Assembly (NCBI GenBank): GCA_024276995.1
Contig: JAJRWB010000046.1
Location: forward strand, 1-64,000
From: Candidatus Eiseniibacteriota bacterium
GTDB taxonomy: Bacteria; Orphanbacterota; Orphanbacteria; Orphanbacterales; Orphanbacteraceae
Direction of reading: 5' to 3'
DNA length: 64,000 nucleotides
The notes under the pieces: generated by a model
The model's database searches: none
What the model saw: only the letters and a program-made list of their open reading frames with translations
Told to the model about the DNA's origin: nothing
In this document: positions 7,767 to 17,382 of the stretch, in pieces
Layout of the letters: every line of letters begins with the position of its first letter
Position numbering within the stretch: the stretch's first letter is position 1
Position numbers and translations under genes: made by a program

Positions 7767-10700
7767 TCATCGGATGAGCGTCATCTTTTTCGTCCGCTCC
7801 TCGCCCGCCGAACGGACGCGGACGAAGTAGAGCCCCGACGAAACGGGAAGGCCGTCGTCGGCGGTGCCGTTCCAGACGACGGCGCGCTCGCCGGCGGGAA
7901 GGGGCCGGTCGACGAGGGTGATCACCCGCCGTCCGGCGAGGTCGTACACATCGACCCTCGTGCGGCTCGTCTCGCCCCCGCTTCCCGGGACGATGAATCG
8001 GATCGTGGTGGTCGGGTTGAACGGGTTCGGCACGTTTCCGAGAAGGGCGAGGCGTGGAGGCGCCGCTTCCGCGCCTTCGTCGATGCCCACCGGCTGGTTG
8101 CTCGCGTCGGGCAGACCGTCGCCGTTGCCGTCCACCGTGATCGTCACGAAGTTGTCGAGCACCGGCGTTGTGCTCGCGATGTTGTCGGGCGCCTGGTCGC
8201 CGCCCAGTTCGCCGTTCGGCTCGGGATCCCAGCAGATCGACGAGACGAGGGAGATCGACGCGCCGGGGGGCACCGCGCCCGCTCCGAGGCCGTAGAGGAC
8301 GTCCCATGGAATCGCGAGTTCGCTGCCGCCGCTTAAATAGTAGAAGTGCTGCGAATCGAAGGCGGAAAGAATCGCACCGGAAAGATCCTGCGTCGTCGTG
8401 TCGCTCGTGATCTTCCAGAAGCTGTCGGAATCGAAACCGCCCTGGTGCTGGTAGCAGCCGTACTGGAAGTCGGCGGGGAAGGGGAGCACGGCGCCCCGCT
8501 CCCACGTGTCGAGCGAGTCGAGCACCGACTGGCCGAGGGCGCCGCCCGGGTCGGTGTCGAGGTAGAGGAGCCACGAGTTGCCGTTCACCATCCCCTGGAT
8601 GCCGAGATAGAGGTAGGTGGTGTCCCACGTCATGTAGAGCGCGTTGATATCGTTCGTGTCGCCCGGCGCGGCGGTGGTCCACTGGCTGTCCCACAGGTCG
8701 GTGACGATCTTCGTGGCCGGCACCCATTCCACCGGATCGAAATAGCCGTCGATGGTGATCAGCGTCACCGGCGCCACGGTGATCGGCACGTTGTCGGTGT
8801 TCGTCACCGTCGGGTTGCCGTTGCCGGCGAGATCTAGAACCGAGCCGGCGCTCATCATCAGCTCGAGAGCGGCGGGGTTGAGCGCCTCGAGGGCGATCGC
8901 CGTGGCGGCGTCGAGTTGTACGTCGATGCGAACGCCGTTCGTCGTGGTGATCACGCTGCTCCCCGCGCCGAAGGTGACGTCCGCCGTGCCGTCGTCGTTC
9001 TCGTCCACCGAGATCCCGGTCACCGCGAGAGAAGTATAGTCGACCGCCTCGTTGAACTCGATCGAGATCCTGTCGGGGCCGGGAAAATAGTTCGCCGACA
9101 GCGGCGCCGGCGGGAGCGTGTCGACGAGTGCCGTCGCGAGGGCCTGCAGCTCGGCGATGTCGCCGTTCACGTCGGGAGGTGATGTTTCGCCGGCGAAGAG
9201 ATAGACCTCGAATTGTCCCGACGCGACGAGTTCGTCCACCTCGAGAATCGTGCTCCTGTACTGCGTGTTGTGCGCCGCGCCGCCGCTTCCCACCACGATC
9301 GCCGCCGTGGCGCCGGTGTTCGGGTTCCGCTGACCGAAGTAGGCTCCGCTCACCGGATTGGCCGCCCAGACGCGGTCCATCTGTGCGTTCCAGATCACGT
9401 CGACCAAGTCGGGGGTGAAACCCGACTTGACGTAGACGTCCTCGCCCGCCGCGTCGTACACCACGTCGAGGAACTTGTCTCCCGTCGTCAGGTTGATCCG
9501 CTTCGTCACATTCGGGTGGACCACGTCGAGGGAAACGGTGCTTCCCGTTCCGCTCACCACGGAGATCGAATACGTGTCGTGCTCCCGGTCGAGTCCGGCG
9601 ACACTCACGTCCGACAGTCCCGCGATGTGATTCGTCTCGTTGTAGTCCCCCTCGGTGTCGGGCCAGTAGGCGTTATCGTTGCCGATCACCGAGTATCCGT
9701 AGGTCGTACCCTTCGCGAAGAGATAGTTCACCTTGCCGCCGATCGGCTCGATCACCGCCATGACCCGGTCGTTGTAGATCACCCCTTCGTCGACGCCGTC
9801 CATATCGATGTCGGAGAGATACGCACCCGTGGGGTTGGCGTAGAGCCCGGCCGCCCACCGCGACGCCTCGGCGTAGACATTGGCGTTCTTGATGTGGTTC
9901 GAGTAGCGGTAGATCCAACCGGAGATCTGGCCGTTGTCGTGCCATCCCGTTTCATGGAGGTTGCTCATCATCACGTACCACGCCGATTCGGAGAGCGAGT
10001 TCGACGGAGAGGCGATGATCTTGTTGTACGTGTTGTTCCAGATCGTTCCGTAATCCCAGGTAGGCGTATGGAAGTCCCAAATGTGTGCCGGGTCGCTGTA
10101 CGCCGCCCAGTCGATGTACCATGAATTATCGCTACCGCCGTATCCCGACTTGCCGCCGAGCAGACCGTACGTTCCATTCTGGATCGTCGGGTTCGAGATC
10201 GACGAGAGGAACGGAGCGTTGTGGATCACGTCGGAGATCTTCCACACCGCGACGGTGCCGCTGTTGAGCGAACATTGCTGCAGAATGTTGATCCAGTTGT
10301 TGAGGGCGCTCGGATTCGACGCCCCCTGGCTCACCTCGGCGGGGATCTCCCAGTCGTTGCCGTACACCAGGATCTCGTCGGACGAGAGGCCGATGATCGT
10401 GTTCCACGCGTTTCCCCAGTTGTTGTCCATGTCGCCGACGAAGTTGCCGTCCATCGGGATGAACTTGAGGCCGTTCGAGTGGACGTAGACGTGACGGTCG
10501 TCGAAGACGGTGTTGTAGTAGTCGAGATGGATGTAGTTGTCGAGGAGCACCGCGTCGACACCGTGGTTCATCCAGTTGTCGAGAAGGGTGTTGTCCACGA
10601 CGCCGCCGCCCGCGGCGATGCCGTTCCCGTCGTTGTCGGGCGATTCGAGCCAGACCCGCTCGGGCACCCACGCGACGACGGCGGTGTCGCCGTAGCGCCA

Positions 10701-11780
10701 GTCGCTCATATCCTTTTCGATCTGCACCGCCCAGTCGTTCATCGCGTTCTGCGCGAAGGGCATCATATGCTGGGCGTACGCGGAGGTGACGATGTCGCCC
10801 CACCCCTCGGTCACGGCGGCGGCCATCGAATCGTTGAACTCGGGGTTATACCACTCGGCGGCGGTCTGAAGCTGCCCGGAAAGATGCATGTTGAGCGGGA
10901 GATTGTAGTAGCGGTGGGCGTCGAGAAGCTCGTCGAAACCGTCATCCGGGTTCGCCGGATCGCCGTCGGCGCCGGGCGTTTCGCCGCGCTCGCCGTAGAA
11001 GACCGATGTCCACGTGAGCCCTTGGTTGCCGTGCACCACGAACGCCACGTTGTGTGCCGTGGCGGAGACGCTGCTCGACGCGGAAAGATCGTCGATGAGC
11101 TTCCCCGCCTGCGCGGTGAAGACGTAGAACCGTACCGGTGTCGCGTCGGCGGCCGCCACGTCGGCGGCGATCGATGCGTATTTCGCGCCGCGCTTCGCCT
11201 TCGCCGCCGCCAGGGCAGCCTCCTTGAAGTCGCCGGGAAGCCAGACGCTCCCCTCGACCATCTGGTTCCGTGCGGAGACGTTCACCTTGCGGATCCGCTC
11301 CGTTTCGCCGGTATCCCCGCCGGCGTCGACGAGGAGCCCTGCCACACCGCCCTTCCCGTTGCCGGAGATCTTCAGGCATCGATCCCAGGCGATCGGCGAT
11401 TCACCCGCAATGCCGTCCGGAAGGGAACGTGTTCCCCCCGGCAGGTAATCGAAGGCGATGTAAAGCGATGTCCCTTCCGAAAGGAAGCGGTCGGAAGAGC
11501 CGTCGAAATTCGCCATCTCAAAGATCTGGGCACGAAAATCGAGGCGGTCGACATTCTGGTCGTAGTAGAACGCCATCAGGTCGGCGCCCTTCGCCCCGGG
11601 GAGCGCCGTGTCGTGTACACGATCGAGAGTTCTTGCATGAACGGATAGGTATTCGGCGGGATCGCCCGTCGCCGTGATCCCGGGCGCCGGTACGGCGGGA
11701 GGCGTCCAGGCGGCGCCGGCCGCGATCGGAATCGACAGGAGCGTGAGGAACAGAAACGCGGTGAGGCGCAGCGATTTCAT
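7767..11780 (-). CDS. Giant secreted GH57-family glycosidase with FlgD-like C-terminal domain
   Basis: The 1337-residue modular protein has a signal peptide (RLTAFLFLTLLSIPIAAGAA) and a GH57-like catalytic half. Visible motifs are LPLNMHLSGQLQTAAEWYNP (about 300), WVPERVWLES (about 377, putative nucleophile Glu) and VYGNDWEIP (about 477, putative acid Asp). Next come a Big_5-like Ig domain (about 893-993), a DOMON/CBM9-like beta-sandwich starting IDGYFDPVEW (about 1008-1200) and a FlgD-like Ig tail (NPFNPTTTIRF ... SGLYFVRVRS). It probably degrades alpha-glucan at the cell surface. The start at 11780 has GGGAG upstream. It has its own strong promoter and operator, shared in design with the gene starting at 37413. 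The exact linkage cut is unknown. Confidence 0.8.
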   Translation of the reverse strand: MKSLRLTAFLFLTLLSIPIAAGAAWTPPAVPAPGITATGDPAEYLSVHARTLDRVHDTALPGAKGADLMAFYYDQNVDRLDFRAQIFEMANFDGSSDRFLSEGTSLYIAFDYLPGGTRSLPDGIAGESPIAWDRCLKISGNGKGGVAGLLVDAGGDTGETERIRKVNVSARNQMVEGSVWLPGDFKEAALAAAKAKRGAKYASIAADVAAADATPVRFYVFTAQAGKLIDDLSASSSVSATAHNVAFVVHGNQGLTWTSVFYGERGETPGADGDPANPDDGFDELLDAHRYYNLPLNMHLSGQLQTAAEWYNPEFNDSMAAAVTEGWGDIVTSAYAQHMMPFAQNAMNDWAVQIEKDMSDWRYGDTAVVAWVPERVWLESPDNDGNGIAAGGGVVDNTLLDNWMNHGVDAVLLDNYIHLDYYNTVFDDRHVYVHSNGLKFIPMDGNFVGDMDNNWGNAWNTIIGLSSDEILVYGNDWEIPAEVSQGASNPSALNNWINILQQCSLNSGTVAVWKISDVIHNAPFLSSISNPTIQNGTYGLLGGKSGYGGSDNSWYIDWAAYSDPAHIWDFHTPTWDYGTIWNNTYNKIIASPSNSLSESAWYVMMSNLHETGWHDNGQISGWIYRYSNHIKNANVYAEASRWAAGLYANPTGAYLSDIDMDGVDEGVIYNDRVMAVIEPIGGKVNYLFAKGTTYGYSVIGNDNAYWPDTEGDYNETNHIAGLSDVSVAGLDREHDTYSISVVSGTGSTVSLDVVHPNVTKRINLTTGDKFLDVVYDAAGEDVYVKSGFTPDLVDVIWNAQMDRVWAANPVSGAYFGQRNPNTGATAAIVVGSGGAAHNTQYRSTILEVDELVASGQFEVYLFAGETSPPDVNGDIAELQALATALVDTLPPAPLSANYFPGPDRISIEFNEAVDYTSLAVTGISVDENDDGTADVTFGAGSSVITTTNGVRIDVQLDAATAIALEALNPAALELMMSAGSVLDLAGNGNPTVTNTDNVPITVAPVTLITIDGYFDPVEWVPATKIVTDLWDSQWTTAAPGDTNDINALYMTWDTTYLYLGIQGMVNGNSWLLYLDTDPGGALGQSVLDSLDTWERGAVLPFPADFQYGCYQHQGGFDSDSFWKITSDTTTQDLSGAILSAFDSQHFYYLSGGSELAIPWDVLYGLGAGAVPPGASISLVSSICWDPEPNGELGGDQAPDNIASTTPVLDNFVTITVDGNGDGLPDASNQPVGIDEGAEAAPPRLALLGNVPNPFNPTTTIRFIVPGSGGETSRTRVDVYDLAGRRVITLVDRPLPAGERAVVWNGTADDGLPVSSGLYFVRVRSAGEERTKKMTLIR

Positions 11781-11837
11781 CGGTATCTCCCGGTGCGGGT
11801 TATCGGTTTCAAGCGGGGGGAACGCCGTAATGATCAA

Positions 11838-11851
11838 TGTAACTCATTACA
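11838..11851. promoter_or_regulatory. Operator-like dyad TGTAACTCATTACA
   Basis: The site reads TGTAAC-TC-ATTACA, a near-perfect dyad abutting the -10 box of the GH57 promoter, so bound protein would cover the transcription start. A sister site, TGTAAC-AC-GTTACA, lies at the same place in the promoter of the starch-binding protein gene (37473-37486). The outer bases match the style of LacI/CcpA-family operators. A wider dyad (gtaatga 11827-11833 with tcattac 11844-11850) overlaps it. No repressor gene is in the window. Confidence 0.7.
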
Positions 11852-11880
11852 ATTATATCAGGTTACGCGTTCGATTGCAA
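11852..11880 (-). promoter_or_regulatory. Strong sigma70-type promoter of the secreted GH57 gene
   Basis: On the minus strand, TTGCAA (11875-11880) and a perfect TATAAT (11852-11857) are separated by 17 bases. A TGA directly before the -10 gives an extended -10 box. This A/T-rich patch stands out sharply from its surroundings. Confidence 0.8.
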
Positions 11881-11971
11881 GGGCGAAGTGCGTGCGGGGA
11901 GACGGTGCCGGCCCGCCCTCCCTCCCGCGCGTCGTCCCCGGGGTCTGTTCCGGGCGGACCGTGCCGGGCGC

Positions 11972-14900
11972 CTACTCGGTGATCTCCAGGATCGCCGCGC
12001 CGTACGGCTCGAGGGCGACCGAAATCGACCCGCCGTCGCCGCTCGAAAAATCGTACGACCCGCCCGAGAGGAGCCCTTTCGCGGCAAGCGCATCGAAGGG
12101 CAGGGCGGAGCGGTCGAGCTGCACTTCCACCGCCCCCGCCCCGGCGTTGAGAATCACCGCGATGTGGTCGTTTCCCAGCGACCGGGTGTAGGCGTAGACC
12201 TTCTCTTCGGCAAGGAGGGTGTGGAAATCGCCGCGGCGAAGGGCGGCGTGCTCCTTCCGAATCGCCAGCACGGCGCGGTAGAGGTCGTGAACCTTCTTCC
12301 GGCCCGGATCGCCGAGTTCGTCCCAAGGGAAGGGCCGGCGACAGTCGGGATCTTTCCCTCCCTCCATGGCGATTTCGTCGCCGTAGTAGATCGTCGGCAC
12401 GCCGATGTAGGTGGCGGCGAATGTGGCGGCGAGTTCGAGACGGCGCGTATCGCGCCCGGCGCGCGTGAGAAACCGTTCGGTGTCGTGGGAGCCGATCAGG
12501 TTCATGCTCCCGAGCACGGCGGTGCGCGGGTAGCTGAACCGCCCCGCGGCGAGCTGGGCGTCGAAGGTCTTCGCGTCGGTCGATCCCTTTCCGATGAACG
12601 AGAGAACCGGCTCGAGGAAGTACTTGTAGTTCATCGTCGCGTCGAACCGGTTCCGGCCGAGATCGCCGGCGGCGTTCCCCCACAGTTCCGCCCAGACGAA
12701 GCCGCCGTCGACGCGCGATTCGCGCACCGCTTCTCGGAATAGCTTCCAGAACCAGGGGGGGACTTCGTTCGGCACGTCGAGACGATAGCCGTCGGCGTCG
12801 AGATCCTTCATCCAGTGGCGCGCCACTTCGAGAATGTGATCTACCAGCTCCCGGTTCGGCTTCGCATCGTCTATGTCGTCGATGGACGACTCCGTCTCGT
12901 CCGGTCTCGAGAGGTCGTAATTGAGGTCGGGAAGCGATCCGAACCCCCACCAGCAGGCGTAGTAGTCGCTCCAGTTCCCGTCGGGCGCCATCTGTTCGGG
13001 GAGCGGCCATTTGCGCCAGTCGTACCACGTCCAGTACGGCGATTTCTCCCCTTTCTCTTTCGTATCAAGAAACGCCCAGTGGTACATCCCGGTGTGGTTG
13101 AACACGCCGTCGATAACGATGCGCATCCCCCTGCGGTGCGCCTCGCCGGCGAGACGGCGAAACGCCTCGTCGCCGCCGAAATGGGGATCGACGCGCATGT
13201 AATTCACCGCGTCGTACTTGTGGTTCGACTGCGCCTGGTGGAGCGGGTTGAAATAGAGGATCGTGACACCCAGGTCTTGGAGGTAGTCGAGTTTCTCGAT
13301 CACGCCGTCGAGGTCGCCGCCGTAGAACGAGTAGTAGTCGGGCTTGCCGTCGGTCCGGTACGGACTCCTCGTCAAACCGGCGATGTCGTCCCAGTCGGTG
13401 ACGAGATGAAAATACTCGCCGTTCGTCTTCCCGCCCGGAGGAAGCTCGGTGAGACCGTTGTAGTAGCTCTCCGAAAAATCGGGATCGTTTTCGCGATCGC
13501 CGTTGCGAAAGCGCTCCGGGAAGATCTGGTAGAGCACGCCGTCCGCCACCCAGTCGGGAAGGGTGAAGAGGGGGATCGATTCGGGATCGATCGGCATTTC
13601 CCCATCGTCCGGGTCGACGAGACCTTCTTCGCCGAGGGCGAGAACGGTGGCGCCGTCATGGTAGAGTACACGGACGGTGCCTTCGCCCGGCGCCTCGAAT
13701 TCCCCTCTCTCATAGGTGAACTGTCCGTCTTCGCCGGCGGAGGCGAGGGTGATCGTCCGCGGCTTTCCTTCTTCGGGGGTGAAGGTCATCGTCACGCTGT
13801 CGACGTCGCCGCGGAACGCTTTCACCGTGGCGACGACCGTCGTTTCGGACGACCGGGTAAGAAGCAGCGTGCCGGAAAAAGAGAGACCGTCGCCGCGAAT
13901 CGCGCCGTCCCCCCGGGCGATCGCCACCGAGGGGAACGAATCGTCGACGTTGAGAACGCTGTTCTGTCCGCCGAAGCCATCGTCCACCGACCTGTTGTTT
14001 TCCGGATCGGCGAACCAGTTGCCGTCGGCGACGAACTTGTAGAGATACTCTCCCGGTGTCAGCGGGAGGCGGACGGCGAAGGCGCCTTCCTCGTCGGGAC
14101 CGTCCATCGGCTGGGCGGTCGTACTCCACTCGTTGAATGTTCCGGCGAGAAAAACCTCCTTCGCGCCCCCTTTCGGTCGGAAGCGGAACGTCACCTCCCG
14201 CAGGTCCGTCCCTGCACCCGCCGTCCCGTCTCCGACCGGAGCGCCGATGACGTATCGCTTCGCGGCGATCTCCCCTTTCGACGCATCGAGAAGCGACCCT
14301 GGATCACCGGTCACCTCGATCACCGAGTTCTCGCTCCCCTGGTCGTTCGCCACCTGCTCCGCCGCGAGGGGATCGGTGAACCAGGCGCCGTCGGCGACGA
14401 ACTTGTATTCATACCTCCCGGGGGAGAGAAGCACCTCTCCCTCGAACACGCCGTCGCCGTCGGCGTCGGAGAGGTAGTCGGCGCCCATGTTCCAGTCGTT
14501 CCATTCACCCGCCACGGTGACGAGCCTTGCGTTCGGCACGGGGGGGGTGAAGCGGAAGAGCACGGTCACTTCGTCGCCGGAAAGAGTCTTATTCGCGGCC
14601 GGTTTCTCCCGTTCGGCCGCATCCCCCTTCCCACTCGACGCCGACGCGCGGCCGGCGTCGATCTTGGCGGCACCATCGGGGACGACGAGAACGGAGTTCT
14701 TCCCGCCGTACGGGTCGGGAACCTGTTCCGCCGCGAAAGGATCCTCGTGCCACGACCCGTCGACGACGAACTTGTATTCATACCGTCCCGGTGCGATTTC
14801 GAGGGTCGTCTCGAAGAGACCGTCGCCGTCGGCGTCCGTCATGAGAGAGGCGTCGGCGTTCCAGTTGTTGAATTCACCCGCCACCGATACCTGCGCCGGG

Positions 14901-15007
14901 CTTTTCACGGCCGGCTCGTAGGAGAAACGAACCTGTGCGCCGCGAGCGGCGGAAGCGAGAAGAACGAGGAGAACGAGGTTGGAGAACGCACTCTTCCGGA
15001 AAGCCAT
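11972..15007 (-). CDS. Secreted GH13 alpha-amylase/neopullulanase with three N-terminal glycogen-binding modules
   Basis: The 1011-residue protein has a signal peptide (AFSNLVLLVLLASAARGA) and three tandem AMPK/CBM48-type modules (about 25-105, 145-230 and 260-345). Each carries GE/TFNxW and YEYKFVVDGxW-like signatures. After a linker domain comes a GH13 barrel: VLYQIFPERFRNGD, GVFNHTG (about 636), nucleophile Asp in GYRLDVPNE (about 742), acid/base Glu in WAELWG (about 771) and GSHDTER (about 840). IYYGDE and the neopullulanase-like start point to the cyclomaltodextrinase/neopullulanase branch. It likely cleaves starch, pullulan or glycogen outside the cytoplasm. The ATG at 15007 follows an AAGGGA site. 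It is divergent from the 15141 operon. Confidence 0.93.
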   Translation of the reverse strand: MAFRKSAFSNLVLLVLLASAARGAQVRFSYEPAVKSPAQVSVAGEFNNWNADASLMTDADGDGLFETTLEIAPGRYEYKFVVDGSWHEDPFAAEQVPDPYGGKNSVLVVPDGAAKIDAGRASASSGKGDAAEREKPAANKTLSGDEVTVLFRFTPPVPNARLVTVAGEWNDWNMGADYLSDADGDGVFEGEVLLSPGRYEYKFVADGAWFTDPLAAEQVANDQGSENSVIEVTGDPGSLLDASKGEIAAKRYVIGAPVGDGTAGAGTDLREVTFRFRPKGGAKEVFLAGTFNEWSTTAQPMDGPDEEGAFAVRLPLTPGEYLYKFVADGNWFADPENNRSVDDGFGGQNSVLNVDDSFPSVAIARGDGAIRGDGLSFSGTLLLTRSSETTVVATVKAFRGDVDSVTMTFTPEEGKPRTITLASAGEDGQFTYERGEFEAPGEGTVRVLYHDGATVLALGEEGLVDPDDGEMPIDPESIPLFTLPDWVADGVLYQIFPERFRNGDRENDPDFSESYYNGLTELPPGGKTNGEYFHLVTDWDDIAGLTRSPYRTDGKPDYYSFYGGDLDGVIEKLDYLQDLGVTILYFNPLHQAQSNHKYDAVNYMRVDPHFGGDEAFRRLAGEAHRRGMRIVIDGVFNHTGMYHWAFLDTKEKGEKSPYWTWYDWRKWPLPEQMAPDGNWSDYYACWWGFGSLPDLNYDLSRPDETESSIDDIDDAKPNRELVDHILEVARHWMKDLDADGYRLDVPNEVPPWFWKLFREAVRESRVDGGFVWAELWGNAAGDLGRNRFDATMNYKYFLEPVLSFIGKGSTDAKTFDAQLAAGRFSYPRTAVLGSMNLIGSHDTERFLTRAGRDTRRLELAATFAATYIGVPTIYYGDEIAMEGGKDPDCRRPFPWDELGDPGRKKVHDLYRAVLAIRKEHAALRRGDFHTLLAEEKVYAYTRSLGNDHIAVILNAGAGAVEVQLDRSALPFDALAAKGLLSGGSYDFSSGDGGSISVALEPYGAAILEITE

Positions 15008-15059
15008 GAAAAATCCCTTTCTTCCGGTGGAACAGACGGGGTATGATCTTCCGGCGACC

Positions 15060-15088
15060 ATGATAGACGTTTTCCGGTAGCCGAACAA
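15060..15088 (-). promoter_or_regulatory. Promoter of the GH13 amylase gene
   Basis: Minus strand TTGTTC (15083-15088), a 17-base spacer and TATCAT (15060-15065) lie 52 bases upstream of the amylase start. The TGTAAY dyad found at the other two starch promoters is not present here. Confidence 0.55.
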
Positions 15089-15140
15089 GGATCCGACATA
15101 CGAACCGCCCCGCGGCGGATAGGGTAATCCCTTCGAGCCC

Positions 15141-16463
15141 ATGCGTTTTGCGATCAAGAAAACTCTGCCCGGGGCGGCCGGTTTCTTCGCGCTGATCCTT
15201 GCCGCACAGCCGGTTTCCGCCGCCACCGGCGGCGATCTCACGAACCGGATCGTAATCGACGGAATCTCCTCAGACTTCGAACCGGACGAGTCGGTGTTCG
15301 GCATGACCCGCCGTGATGTGAACGGCGACGGAATCGTCGAGGATGTGCCCGAGGAGAGGGACAACGACTCGAAGTGGGGTTTCAACAACGACGTCAACCA
15401 GATCAAGATCACCTGGGACGCCGAGAACCTCTATGTCGCGGTGGACGGGATCTCATGGAACAATAATATCATCCTCCTGTTCGACTACGAACCGGGCGGC
15501 CTTCGAAAGATGACCGAGCTGAATGCCTGGCGGAGGAATTTCACCTTCTCCAACGGCTTTCAACCGAACCTGTTCCTGGCCACGTGGGACGGAAACACGA
15601 CGCCCCAGATCTGGCGTGCCGCCGGCGATTCGACGAACACCGTGAACCAGATCGATATCGACCTGTTCGAGACGGTGGCCACCTTCGCCCAGGGGGCGGA
15701 GGGGCGTTCGATGGAAGCGCGCATCCCGTGGCCGATCGTGTACGGCAAGGAGCTCGATCGGGTATACAACGAGGCGGCGGGAGAATCGACATACACGTTG
15801 CCCGTGGGGCACGGCGAGGGGAGACCGATCCGGATCTGCGCCGTGCTCACCGCCGGGGGAGACGGAACCGGCGGTCCCGATTCCGCGCCCGACAACTTCG
15901 GTGGGCACACGATCAATTCTTCCGACGTCGTGGGGATCGACAACTATGCCATCGTTCCGCTGGACGAGACGTACTATTTGACCGAAGAGGGAACGCAGCT
16001 CTACTCCGTCGATGACCTTCCCGCCGGGGAGACGATCGCCGATACTTTCGTTGCGGACGGCATGCCCGATCTGCACGGCGTGCATGTCAAAAGCCGGATC
16101 GGCTTCCTCGCCGATCCGCCGATCGTGGGGATCACCTTCGATTTCGCGGACATCCTTTTCGATCGTCCGATCGTCTCTCCCGAGGAAGGAGATCTTCTCG
16201 AATTCAAGCTGAAGCTCGATCCGGACGTCCACGAAGAGGGTCGAAACGTCTCCCTCTTCGCCGAAGTGTTCGACATGGGCGGAGTGCGGATCAAGAGTCT
16301 CTTCAATGTGACGGTCGGCACCGTCGACGTGGAGAGGCTGGTCGGAACATGGGACGGCCGGGACGAGGCGGGAGAGATCGTCCCCGGAGGAATCTATCTT
16401 CTTCGCGTGGTGGTCAGTCCCGGGCCGGGAAGCTTGACGAAGGCGTTCTCGGTGATCCGGTGA
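15141..16463 (+). CDS. Secreted beta-sandwich protein with FlgD-like C-terminal domain
   Basis: The 440-residue protein begins with a signal peptide (ending near AAQPVSA). A DOMON/CBM9-like sandwich follows (about 28-260: NRIVIDGISSDFEPDE ... NLYVAVDGISWNNNIILLFDYEPGG ... MEARIPWPIVYG). It ends in a FlgD-like Ig domain (about 330-440: VGTWDGRDEAGEIVPGGIYL). Similar sandwiches occur in the GH57 protein (7767) and the 35362 protein. No catalytic motif is visible, so a carbohydrate-binding role is likely but unproven. It heads a six-gene plus-strand run and is divergent from the amylase gene. The gap to the next gene is 7 bases. Confidence 0.7.
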   Translation: MRFAIKKTLPGAAGFFALILAAQPVSAATGGDLTNRIVIDGISSDFEPDESVFGMTRRDVNGDGIVEDVPEERDNDSKWGFNNDVNQIKITWDAENLYVAVDGISWNNNIILLFDYEPGGLRKMTELNAWRRNFTFSNGFQPNLFLATWDGNTTPQIWRAAGDSTNTVNQIDIDLFETVATFAQGAEGRSMEARIPWPIVYGKELDRVYNEAAGESTYTLPVGHGEGRPIRICAVLTAGGDGTGGPDSAPDNFGGHTINSSDVVGIDNYAIVPLDETYYLTEEGTQLYSVDDLPAGETIADTFVADGMPDLHGVHVKSRIGFLADPPIVGITFDFADILFDRPIVSPEEGDLLEFKLKLDPDVHEEGRNVSLFAEVFDMGGVRIKSLFNVTVGTVDVERLVGTWDGRDEAGEIVPGGIYLLRVVVSPGPGSLTKAFSVIR

Positions 16464-16470
16464 GGTTCGG

Positions 16471-17382
16471 ATGAGAAGTGTTTTCACGAGATTCTTTCCG
16501 GTCGCGCTTCTGCTCGCTTGCGCCGCCTTCCCCGCCGCGGCGTATTTCGAACGCCTCGAAGTCGGAGGTAGGGCTCTCGCGCTGGGTCATTCGTACCACG
16601 CCATCGCCGACGATCCCTCGGCGATCTACTGGAATCCGGCGGGGCTCGCGCAGGCGGTCCGGCCCGCCGTTCTCTTCGATTACTATAAGCCGTTCGTCGT
16701 TCAAGACCTCGCCAGCGGATTCGCCGCGGTCAGCTATCCGGGCGCCGGCGGCCAATGGGGGGCGGCATGGCACTACTTCGGGCTCTCCGGCGTGGAGCGG
16801 GAAAACGTCTTCTCCCTCGCCTACGCCGCAAGGACGATCCTTCCACGCTTCGGCACGCTCGCCGTCGGGGTGACGGGAAAGGTGATGAGCGTCTCCTACA
16901 GCTCCATCGAAGATCGTCCCTTCCTCGACACTTCACCCACGAACGTCGCATCCGACTACGGCGGTCAGACGGAGGCGACCGCCGATGTCGGCTTTCTCTA
17001 CAACCCGATCGAAAAGGTGGCCCTGGGAGTGATCGTCAGGAACGTCGTGGAGCCGCGGTTCGATTTCGTCAGCGGTGGCGGGGGGACGACGATCGCCCGC
17101 GAGGTGGAAGGCGCCCTGGCGTACCGGTGGGACGAAGCATCTCTCCTCACCGCCGGGCTGGCGAAAACGAGCGAGGGATACACGGCGATTTCGATCGGCG
17201 GCGAGGTGGTCTTCTATGACGTGTTCGCCTTGAGGAGCGGCGTGTTCGACGCGGAGTTCTGGGGAGGTTTCGGCCTGATCAGCCGCCGGTGGAGTCTCGA
17301 CAGCGCGTTCGTTACCGATAGGAATCTCGGCATCTCCTACATGGCGTCGATGACGATCTTTCTCGGCGGAGGGGATGAATGA
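16471..17382 (+). CDS. PorV/PorQ-like outer membrane beta-barrel protein (UPF0164/FadL-like)
   Basis: This 303-residue protein has a signal peptide (RFFPVALLLACAAFPAAA). It opens with the PorV-type signature GGRALALGHSYHAIADDPSAIYWNPAGLA, followed by amphipathic strands typical of a 14-strand FadL-like barrel. In type IX secretion, PorV carries C-terminally tagged cargo to the cell surface. Here it sits directly after a gene whose product ends in a FlgD-like domain. Its stop overlaps the ATG of the next gene (ATGA). A shuttle for surface proteins or a general barrel are both possible. Confidence 0.78.
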   Translation: MRSVFTRFFPVALLLACAAFPAAAYFERLEVGGRALALGHSYHAIADDPSAIYWNPAGLAQAVRPAVLFDYYKPFVVQDLASGFAAVSYPGAGGQWGAAWHYFGLSGVERENVFSLAYAARTILPRFGTLAVGVTGKVMSVSYSSIEDRPFLDTSPTNVASDYGGQTEATADVGFLYNPIEKVALGVIVRNVVEPRFDFVSGGGGTTIAREVEGALAYRWDEASLLTAGLAKTSEGYTAISIGGEVVFYDVFALRSGVFDAEFWGGFGLISRRWSLDSAFVTDRNLGISYMASMTIFLGGGDE

